DNA of 28,389 nucleotides. Origin: Byssochlamys sp. IMV 00236. Lineage: Eukaryota > Ascomycota > Eurotiomycetes > Eurotiales > Thermoascaceae. Shown piece by piece: positions 20,494 through 28,389 of the stretch (position 1 is the stretch's first letter; each line of letters begins with the position of its first letter). The translations under genes and the position numbers were made by a program. Where the stretch lies: assembly GCA_001931875.2 (NCBI GenBank), contig MSJH02000574.1, positions 1 through 28,389 on the forward strand, in the 5' to 3' direction. The notes below the pieces were generated by a model that had not been told where the DNA came from, did no database searches, and saw only the letters and a program-made list of their open reading frames with translations.

Positions 20494-21410
20494 TTAAGCA
20501 ATATTCGCCAGATAATCTCTAACTTCACCTAAACTCAGTTTTCGGAATAATGGCAGTTCCTTTCGTTCTCCTCCATGAATACCAACAGTGCTTTTACCAA
20601 TGATTCCGATTTCGAGACTATTTTCTGTCATCTGTCCTTCAAATCCTTCCTTGAGCTATTTTTTTTTTATTGCATTAGCTTTTAATTACGCAAGTCATTA
20701 TTACTTACAGTCAAGATAGCTGTATGCACTGCATCTTCCAGTTCCATTTCTTCATTATATCTCTTTTCCAAGAACGTCTTTGCATTAATCATGTTCTTGC
20801 CAATAGCACTGGCCTTCCATGCAAAGTAAGATCCAGTAGGATCGACTTGATAGAGTGCTGGTCCGTTCACTTCATCATATCCTGCAATCAAAATAGAAAC
20901 ACCAAATGGACGAACACCACTATATGAATGATATTTGTAAGTAGGTCAAAAATGTTTTCTTTTTTTTTTCCTTTCTCTCTTACCCGCTTTGAGTATATTC
21001 TTGCATGACACCAGCTACTTCTTGAACAAGAATACGTACTGGAGGCTCTTCATTGTAAACTCTTTTATATGCTTGTGCTGCTTTACGTGCTTTACTAACC
21101 AACACACGGAAATCAGGTCCCATACCAGAATAGACCATTCCGATATTAGCACAGATTGTTTCGATCTTGTGCACTGCCGAATCATCTACAAGACTTGATG
21201 CTGATTTCTTCTCGGTGGCAATAACAATGCCATTAGTAGCTGTAATTTTATAATAAACATGAGTTTATATAACAAGCTTGGATTTGATTAATTACCTTTG
21301 ATGCCTACGCTAGTAACACCTCCAGAAACGGCATTTAAAGCGTATTCGATTTGTACAAGCTTTCCCGAAGGAGAAAATGTTGTGAGTGAGAAACTGTATC
21401 TATCTGCCAT
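20494..21410 (-). CDS. PRE8: 20S proteasome subunit alpha type-2
   Basis: One of the seven alpha-ring subunits that gate the 20S proteasome core in cytosol and nucleus. Exons (-): 21410-21296, 21239-20984, 20919-20709 and 20655-20494, giving 247 residues, a normal length for the family. The N-terminus [20 protein letters not shown] continues into IEYALNAV, the alpha-subunit signature. The blocks [60 protein letters not shown] and the C-terminal [10 protein letters not shown] match subunit alpha 2 (yeast Pre8, human PSMA2) rather than other alpha types. Alpha subunits have no catalytic threonine and none is expected. A GC-richer motif at about 21485-21525 lies roughly 75-115 bases before the ATG and could be regulatory. 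The symbol follows yeast. Confidence 0.97.
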
Positions 21411-21484
21411 CGTAATGTGTTGTTTAAAAAGAAAGAGAAATAACTTGTAGAAAAATAAAAAGGTTCACTTTGGCGTAACAGACA

Positions 21485-21525
21485 TACGCGTCCAAGCACG
21501 TTTCCTGATGACGCAACCGTCGTGC
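21485..21525. promoter_or_regulatory. GC-richer motif in the proteasome alpha-2 promoter, similar to a segment at 7413-7440
   Basis: Between the proteasome start codon and the next ORF lies a block containing GCGTCCAAGCACGTTTCC and ATGACGCAA, flanked by GCGTC and GACGC arms in inverted orientation. Its reverse complement shares GG-AACGTGCT-GG with the inverted-repeat segment at 7396-7621. ATGACGCAA resembles an AP-1/ATF-type bZIP half site. Whether it is a promoter element or a piece of a mobile element cannot be settled from one window. Confidence 0.3.
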
Positions 21526-21531
21526 GGGGTT

Positions 21532-21834
21532 TTAATTTTGATTTGTACATGAAGTTTCAGCAACTACTTCGACATCACTACTCTCCACAGTATTCTGGAT
21601 AAGCGTTGCTTCACTCATGGTATGAAGTCTCAAAACTGGGTCAATTTCTAAGTAATTCTGTAAGTACACTGTAGTGTTTCTCTTATTACTATTGTGACAA
21701 TCTATCTTGGCTGTAAATCGCATAACTTTTATCAATGCAATAAACCAAATACATATGCATAAAAGCACGCTTATACAGTTACACACAATCATCATTTCTT
21801 GCTCGGTTGAGATACACCTTTTTTGTTTAAACAT
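21532..21834 (-). CDS. Unrecognised 100-residue ORF with one membrane span
   Basis: An uninterrupted ORF from ATG 21834 to TAA 21532. Residues about 14-38 are strongly hydrophobic (IVCNCISVLLCICIWFIALI), followed by a polar tail (KIDCHNSNKRN... to ...AETSCTNQN). That would make a small single-pass membrane protein with a 60-residue soluble tail. It ends about 120 bases before the proteasome alpha-2 start and has no recognisable family. AT-rich intergenic DNA can give ORFs of this size by chance, so this is a weak call. Confidence 0.25.
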   Translation of the reverse strand: MFKQKRCISTEQEMMIVCNCISVLLCICIWFIALIKVMRFTAKIDCHNSNKRNTTVYLQNYLEIDPVLRLHTMSEATLIQNTVESSDVEVVAETSCTNQN

Positions 21835-22212
21835 GATATTTTATTGATGATCCAAATGAGCGCAAAAATAAAATAATATAACAAACGTCGTTCAATTCGT
21901 TTGGAAGTAAATAATAGCGAAAAAACCCCTTATGGGTACAAGGGTAAAAGATGTAAAGGAAAGTGATGAGTAGAGTTATCGATTGGAAGTTAAAGGAATT
22001 GATTTAGCTATACAAGAAACTTTTGATCATGGGGATACCTATAGAGATCAGTTTGTTATGGCTTAGCTGATCCAATTCATATAGTATGGGGCATATAGTG
22101 TGAAGTTGTACAGTGACAACATAAGTAGCACCCCAAGGAAGCGCCCGTAGTATTAGCCTATTTTCTGGTGCATGTAGTGTTGGCCATTTCTGGTATTGAA
22201 TGTCATTCGGTA

Positions 22213-22249
<37 letters not shown>

Positions 22250-22980
22250 GGAAACAAGGAAATCCACGATATAGGCGATACCTTTAACCACCATCCGTGA
22301 TGTCGTCAACAAAATGTTTCAATGTACAGAAAGAAATGTAAATAACAGAGAATGCATCTCATTGACGCTTGTTTTTCTTCAATCTATTATATCCAAGTGA
22401 AGAAACAACCTTGTTGAAGGATTTTGACATAAAAGTGAACAGTTCTGCTCATGTTTGTGCATATTAGTTTTAAAATAAACCACATGATATAAATCATGAT
22501 GCATAGAATGCCCAGAGTCAAATTTTTGATTAAGTATAGTCAATTTCCCCTTTTTTTCTCTTTTCGTTATTCGTTACTTTCTGAATTCTTTTATACGTTT
22601 TGACCTGATCTTCGTTTCTCGTCTTTATTAGCAAAGAATGGCTCTGATCTTTAGAGAGTCTGAACATGCCTGGAATGAGTACTTTATGAGTTCTCAGTAG
22701 GTCAGTATTAGGGAGAGGGCTGTCTGCTCCACCTGTGTGTCGCTTATGTCAACTCCTGGTACATATACCAACCCAGTACTACCAGAGAACCTACGCACTC
22801 TGGCTTGATGTTTTCTTTTCATTAGCAGGGATCACCTGTTGTTCTAGAATGTCTACAGGCGTTTTGTTGGTCGTTACAGTGGGGTAGTATGCCTGGCCAG
22901 CTCTAGTTCACTGTGGCGTATGATTGGTTCATTTTTTTAAACTTTACACAACTTCCTTTTCTTCACTATTTTTTTTTTTA
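21835..22980. other. Non-coding stretch before the GC-rich island
   Basis: AT-rich at first, then more mixed after about 22650. The minus-strand ORF 22004-22312 contains the poly(A) run and has no recognisable domain; its C-terminal 69 residues (LPNDIQYQKWPTLHAPENR onward) look less random than the rest but could not be placed. No RNA gene was seen. Confidence 0.45.
22216..22248. repeat. 33-T homopolymer tract
   Basis: An uninterrupted run of 33 T, the longest in the window. On the minus strand it is a poly(A) run inside a weak ORF (22004-22312). It could be the tail of a retroposed sequence or simple homopolymer expansion; its true length is uncertain in most sequencing data. Confidence 0.9.
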
Positions 22981-23772
22981 TTTAATATTGTTATGGTAAT
23001 GGGGTGTTACATCTACAAGAGCGGGCGGACGGAGTAATGCTTTCAAACTAGTCGTGGACCACACATGTGGGAAGGGCTCGACTGTCTGGGAACTCGGTTA
23101 GGACATTAGAGTAGAAACCTGCACTTTGGGAGGAGATCCGAACGGCTAGATATCTGGCCTTGGGTATGGCGAAGGCCGGAGCTGCCTGCTGTTGTGCTCG
23201 AGACAGCAGTGGTCGCGTCGACCCACACGAGTGAGCGGAATAGGTTTACCCAAACGTCAAAAAGAATCAAGTTTGCCGTAGGGACCTTTACAAGATAGGC
23301 TTGGTTTGCACTCGTCGTCTTGGCATCCCAGCGGGACGAGGAGAGAACGACATATAGCTAGACGCGACTGTTTCTGACCCGGATGAGCGCCTGAAGTTGG
23401 TATTGCTTTGAAAAACAAGGGGCATGGTATCCGATGGGGGACTTGCCAAGGGTGATAGGCAAAAAAGCCCCCCGTCCGCGGTGAGGTTCGATGGGCTAGA
23501 TTACCGTCCTCGATGATGACGATGGCCACAGGCCGCCTGGAGGCTTCACCTAGATGTTATCTTTAATCCTGAACACGAGCGAGCGATGAGGAGCCGTCGT
23601 CGAAAAGAGCCCACATCATCGGGGGACTTGTAAGGTGGTAATAAAGCTTGCGCTCCGTGCATAAATCACTTGCTTGATGGGGTTCCCTCTATCCATGACG
23701 GGGGCGGTTTGACGTCTCTGGCTTGGAGTGTGTAATGTCAGGGCCACTACCCGTATTCTCTCACGAGAATAC
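22980..23772. other. GC-rich, hairpin-bearing non-coding island
   Basis: From about 22980 the sequence becomes clearly GC-richer than everything around it until a sharp return to AT-rich DNA after 23772. It has no convincing ORF; the longest (23257-23529, -) shows no domain. It contains several perfect short inverted repeats: GGCCTT/AAGGCC at 23156-23177, CTGCTGT/ACAGCAG at 23186-23209, and GTATTCTC/GAGAATAC at 23753-23772. It also has a direct repeat of GGGGGACTTG at 23436-23445 and 23621-23630. It is not recognisable rRNA. It could be a mobile-element fragment, a structured RNA, or transferred DNA. Confidence 0.45.
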
Positions 23773-24720
23773 AAATACTAACATTTGCAAAAGATGACAA
23801 CTCAGCACTACCTTTGGATGACAACAAATATCTTAGAATATGGTTTACAGCAAAGTATGATGTTTAAAAATATAGACTAGAAAATGCAAACTAAAATTTT
23901 TACTTAGGCCGACTTGGAAAACAGACAATGGAACTTTGTGAATAGAATTACGAAATAGATGAGTTGGAAAACACTGGTATCTACTTCAAGTTGATTCTGA
24001 TATCAAAACAACAATATATTCATCACTTTTGGCCATTCGAATAGGTACTCAAATGCTAACAATATATGAAGTACTTTTCTAACGAAAATGTCATTTAGAA
24101 ACACGTATTAGAACTGCCGACGGCACGTACTGAAGAAACAATCATGCATATTCAAAAAAGGATTTAGAAATCAACCAGAATTTGCTTAGCATTGATGATG
24201 CTCTCAAGACAATGACGATTTCTACGCTACTTCCGGAAGCTTAAATATCAAATCATTGCAAGCAGACATTATACTATGGTCAATACAAGAAACTCTTTGC
24301 TAAATTAAACTAAATCATGCAATCTGCTTCAAGTCATGCTCAATACGCTCGCACACTAAAAAGCTGGTCAACAAATACTCTATACCCGCCATTTACATTT
24401 ACGCCTATGCTGCTGATAATAAAAAATAAGCGACCGTCTTATAAGCTTGCTTTTGATAGCTCATCAAGCTTGTATAATTAATAAGTTCCAAAACATTAAA
24501 TAAGTTTCTATTGTGTTTAAGCTATTTTACATAAAGTGTATGAAGTAATAACAGTAGTAAAGGAGTAAGAAAAAGTTAACCTTGTTTTTCTACTCATTTT
24601 CTTATTAAATCTCTCCTCAAGGAGAAAATGTATATAAAGAATTATACAGTTAGTTATGTAAGAAAATTATAATATGTATACAACTTATTTTGAAGGCATC
24701 TAGATATATTCTAGCGGTAA
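23773..24720. other. AT-rich stretch without genes
   Basis: No ORF of useful length on either strand and no recognised RNA. It contains an imperfect hairpin with AAGCTTG arms near 24440-24480. It probably includes the 3' flank of the decayed nuclease gene that reads toward it. Confidence 0.5.
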
Positions 24721-25981
24721 CTAGGACGGAGAATCGTCATCTGAACGTATTATTGTTCTTGCTTGTTCCTGATCGTTCATTCTTCTTCGACGTTTTGTAG
24801 AAGCAACAGCAGCCCGGCGAATCTATGAGAAATCATGCCATTACATCGACGGCCCCAAATGATGTGCAAGTAGTTGAGGCAAGCAGTAGCGCCCCTGTTC
24901 CATAAGCGATATCTATCTGGTGGCGGGTCTACAGTATAAATTGGTGCATCTACAAGCAACGTTCAATCAGTATAAAGTCATCCAAGTGGTTCATGTATTA
25001 TTACCTTAAATGGCCATGGCAAACCGCCGTAGGAGATCGCTCATGTCGATACGGTAATGAATTTGGAACACGACGGAACGCATGGAGGCTTTGGTTATGG
25101 GATACTGGATAGCGCCTACTGGTCTTGTACTCATCTACAAGAAAGACTTGGAACACATGTTTCTTGAGAAGTCTTCGAAAACCAAAGGTACGGATAGGCT
25201 CATGGTGCCTAGCATGAGGAGCGGACCAGTTTCCTATCACAAACACGACGTCTTCCCAAACTTGGGGCGTAAGTCTTGAATAAGCTTGTGATCGACACGT
25301 TGTTTGTTGAAGTGCATTGAAAGACGGATCTTGCGAAGCAAGGTTATCTGTTATCATGGCTTGTGACGATATGCCCATAGAATTCACTGAGAATGACAGA
25401 CTGCTCATATCTGGCTTGACGGAAGCGGTCAAAGTGTTCTACGGATATGGTGCTATTTGGCTGTTGAGGATGGGCTTGCTCAGCTTGAGCGATATCAGGC
25501 TCCTGGACTTTGAGATCTTACCCGATTCGACGGCGCTTTTTGGTTTTCCCCATCTTTCTTTCTGTTATTTAGCTTACCGAAATTGCACTGGTTGCTCTGG
25601 TATAGAGTTTTTGTGTACACAATAAAACATATATCCTCTTTCTGGGCTCACAGCGACGCATCAACCAGAAATCTCTTGATGATTTCGATAAGTTAGGTTG
25701 GTGATGTAGGTGGTAGCTTCATATTCAACTGTGAACCTAATTGTGTATCTTGTTTTCCTATCAAATTTCTTCTTGAGGGCCGTGACGCCAACGTCATCAG
25801 TTTGGATAGTGCCATAGAATCTAAGTTGTCCATCTTCTTGTGGATTGAGGGCTTTTGAATCAAGCTCGATAACTTTGCGCCAGTAGATCAGTTTGTCATC
25901 AGTATTAGACCATTTTATTTCCAGAATGTTTTGATAGGGAATCTTACTGTTAATAGTAATAAACAAGGAGACCATGAGCAC
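24721..25981 (-). pseudogene. Decayed Fanzor/TnpB-like (IS607-type) nuclease gene
   Basis: Minus-strand reading in several frames gives, in order, the blocks of a eukaryotic TnpB relative, an RNA-guided RuvC nuclease carried by transposons. About 25870-25660 gives a beta-rich block (LRFYGTIQTDDVGVTALKKK). RuvC-I follows near 25655-25575 (CVAVSPERGYMFYCVH), then a helical stretch, then 25280-25005 (VFVIGNWSAPHARHHEP; RLLKKHVFQVFLVDEYKTS; CHGHLR). RuvC-III is at 24900-24860 (RLWNRGATACLNYLHI), and the tail ends RSDDDSPS with TAG at 24721-24723. Lesions: TGA at 25661-25663, TAA at 25574-25576, frameshifts near 25550, 25430-25290 and 24800, loss of zinc-finger cysteines after DEYKTS, and Ser or Gly where RuvC-I and RuvC-III need Asp. 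The family call rests on motif order; the upstream limit is unclear. Confidence 0.6.
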
Positions 25982-27989
25982 CAGAGAAAAAACGATAAGA
26001 TATTTTCTTATGTGAAATGTAAATAGAAGAAATTCGAACTTCTAGTGTTTTTGTAATTTAGATTGAAGCTTCTTATAGAAAAAAAAAATCCTTTTTATTT
26101 GAATGATAAAATATGATATTTATACTTTTAGATCGAACACGTTTAACAATCTGTCAATTAAATGAACAATGGAGCTGGTGTTGAACTAAATGTAAAGACG
26201 ATATAGAATTGGCTATACGCCGCAATACACATATATGGATGGCAGGCTTTACCACTGTGTTGCCAGCCAAGACATCAATTCATAGTACGGTTAAACATAG
26301 GTACTCATAGGATGGTCCAGCCAAAATGAAAATAGCTTTGATCCAAGACGGTAACTGAGTTCCAGCGTATTTCATCGATCAAATTAGAAAAAGTTTTTAA
26401 CTAAAAATATAAAACAAATGAGATTGAGCTTTCGATTAGAACACCTTTTCCCTTTAATGAGATGAACCAACATTAATCTTGATTATGAATAAAACGAATA
26501 TCAAATACATACACTGTTGTGTTTACAAGTAAAGTATCCTTGGCAATATTAACTGTAGTGGCCGACAAAGTAAAGGCTACACTTGATCAATTAAATGGCA
26601 ATATTCGTTACTACAATGATAAGCTGCTCTGCCATCACATTGTTCCTCTCTACTATTTTATTCCATATAAATGCTATTTTTATCCATTCCATGCACTCAT
26701 GTATTTATACTCTTTTTCATAGTTATAAAAACACCTTTATCATCACTCAATCAATCACATATTTAATAATACCTCTCATTCATGATACACGTGTATTCAT
26801 GACAACAAGGAGACTATATAAAGTATGTCGCGTACCTTGGCAATCCATCCTGTTTCGAGCGCCATTTGAAATACTTTATGCAGACTTGGGAGGTCCATTG
26901 CTTTACTACAAAAATGAACGTATAGTAATTAAATCTATCACAATCATAATCTTTGCTAATGCTGGTCTACATTTCACAAGCAGAAGGGAAAAGGATAAGG
27001 ATATAACAGCAGGAAATAGAGGATAAACATTTTACCTTTTACCTTTTTTCATGTGCACTAAAAATAAGAATAAAAACATTACACACTCTTGTGTTTTCCT
27101 AAGCCAGCAACTCAATTACCTATACTTCATGTTTGATAAACAGATTTTGATACATGAAGGTTAGGGTAATTTGATTTTGGTTCTTTTTAGCAAAAAATAA
27201 TAATGTATTGCTACTTTTATGAGACAAGTCATAGTGGCTAACCAAATAGATCAATCATGATTTGAATTCTTTTGATTTGACAAATAACAACTGTAATGGA
27301 ATCAGTTACGTGTGTTCCACAGAATCGGTAGTCTAGTGCTCTTTGAGAAAAAGCCTTATTTTTTTTTTGTTTACTATCAGCTGTCGTCCCACTCTCAACC
27401 TTTTTCTTTGTACATTTAATTCTCACCTTGCTTTTTTATTCATTCTTAAAGAAAACGATCAGAAAAATAGACAAATGCGTATTGGAAATGAGAAAAGTGA
27501 AGCAATCAAAATGAAAAAAAAATATACATGTGTGTGTATGTGTGTGAGAGGTCAAATTTATGTAAACAAGCGGCCTTACAAAAGAAAAGGTGACGAAAAA
27601 AAAATATGCAAACGAAAAGGGGAGGAGGCGTTCGGATGCTCGGATATGTTCTAATATGGACAAGATAGAAAGTGAGTTATTTATATATTCATACATTATT
27701 GGAGAAAGAAGGAATGAGTTATATATTTTCAACCTAAATAACTTGGTTCACATAAACAAAAGACTATAAAAGGGATTATCATTCTTTTTCTTCATTCTTT
27801 ATCTCTATTAAAAATTCTCCTATGCTTTTATTATTCCCTATGTTGAAAAGGTATAACCGCGTCTGGGTGATCTCAAAACATATAACTAATGTCATCCTTT
27901 AGAAAATACACTTTTGCTGGCTCTATTTCATGAATCCTGATGCATTTTACTCTATCATAATGGTTTCTCCTTAAAGAAACCTCTGCTAC
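25982..27989. other. AT-rich stretch without supported genes
   Basis: Several ORFs of 60 to 143 codons occur (for example 26519-26722, 26595-27026, 27343-27654) but all are AT-driven, overlap one another and show no domain. A TATAAAAG box at about 27766 followed by a long pyrimidine-rich run (27780-27810) resembles a promoter, yet the only ATG-led frame just after it ends after 26 codons. The upstream part of the decayed nuclease gene may extend into the first few hundred bases. Confidence 0.45.
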
Positions 27990-28260
27990 TCGCTAATGCT
28001 CAAAATGTCTACTCATGCTCAAAGATACTTGCTACTGCTTATCAATACACTCAAACAAATACTCAAATACCTACAAATGCTTATCAAATCTCTGGAAAGA
28101 TCAATGAACGCCTACTCATGCTTACCAATGCCTATAAATAATCATCAGTGCCTGAAAATGCTAGTGAATGCCTGTCCCATGTTTATCAACGTCGAAAAGC
28201 CCCTAAAGAATTTTGCTCATGTCTATCAATACCTGCTGCTAATGAATACTGCTCTGGAGT
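27990..28260. repeat. Degenerate short-period repeat rich in AATGCYTA / TCAATA words
   Basis: Over about 270 bases the plus strand cycles through variants of a 10- to 14-base unit, such as CTCATGCT, ATCAATAC, AATGCTTATCA, CAATGCCTA and GAATGCC. The repeat keeps two overlapping frames open (27996-28262 and 28148-28381) without any protein-like pattern, so these are not called as genes. Confidence 0.55.
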
Positions 28261-28389
28261 AACTACATATCTGCCAAATTCTATCAAGCTCTGCTACAGG
28301 TCGCTGCTTCTCTACGCTGGATCACGCCGGGATGCTCCTATTGTTATGGCTCTGCCTCTACAGCTGATGAACGGCCCGTAAACCCTCCC

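Noticed and set aside
22004..22312. 102-codon minus-strand ORF containing a lysine run
   Set aside because: The frame is carried through a 33-base poly(A) tract and has no domain; the homopolymer length is unreliable.
23257..23529. 90-codon minus-strand ORF in the GC-rich island
   Set aside because: No recognisable domain, and GC-rich DNA has few stop codons, so an open frame of this size is expected by chance.
25317..25625. 102-codon plus-strand ORF
   Set aside because: It lies antisense to the nuclease relic, whose motifs on the minus strand explain the openness of the sequence.
26595..27026. 143-codon ORF with a PFEILYADLGGPL stretch faintly like a retroelement integrase
   Set aside because: The rest of the ORF is AT-driven hydrophobic sequence with no integrase motifs; the resemblance is too short to use.
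28370..28389. TAAACCCTCCC at the window end as a possible telomere start
   Set aside because: Only one partial CCCT unit is present and no TTAGGG-type array follows.

Overview
This window looks like a piece of a fungal nuclear genome, most likely a Mucoromycota (Mucorales-type) fungus. That is an inference from AT-rich DNA with many poly(T) runs, genes cut by many short GT-AG introns (47 to 83 nt where I could place both ends), a fungal-type DASH subunit (Duo1), and a very long hybrid histidine kinase of the fungal group X type. I found no rRNA, tRNA or CRISPR array.

Layout. 52-1535 (+) is a complete four-exon gene for translation release factor eRF1. 1949-3722 (-) is an eight-exon MFS transporter of the anion:cation symporter family, followed at 3996-5627 (-) by an APC-superfamily amino acid permease. 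A gene-poor stretch (5628-7941) holds a broken Tc1/mariner transposase (about 6711-7208) and a possible short inverted-repeat element (7396-7621). 7942-8349 (+) encodes a Duo1-like DASH/kinetochore protein and converges with the centrepiece, 8438-16037 (-): a 16-exon, about 2242-residue sensor protein made of a pseudokinase, a STAND-type ATPase, a helical repeat region, GAF, histidine kinase, a degenerate receiver and a true receiver. Upstream on the same strand come an unrecognised four-span membrane protein (16978-17865), a Ras-family guanine nucleotide exchange factor (18134-20028) and proteasome subunit alpha 2 (20494-21410).

From about 21.5 kb to the end the window has no intact gene that I can support. 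It holds an orphan 100-codon ORF, a 33-T tract, a GC-rich hairpin-bearing non-coding island (about 22980-23772), a decayed Fanzor/TnpB-like nuclease gene (about 24721-25981, -), and AT-rich sequence ending in a degenerate short-period repeat. This side looks like a repeat-rich, decaying accessory region.

The genes do not form one pathway. The group X sensor kinase and the RasGEF are both signalling proteins and are separated by only one gene, but fungi rarely use operons and I draw no functional link. All exon structures were assembled by hand from GT/AG sites, phase agreement and protein-family continuity; junctions named as uncertain should be checked against RNA data.
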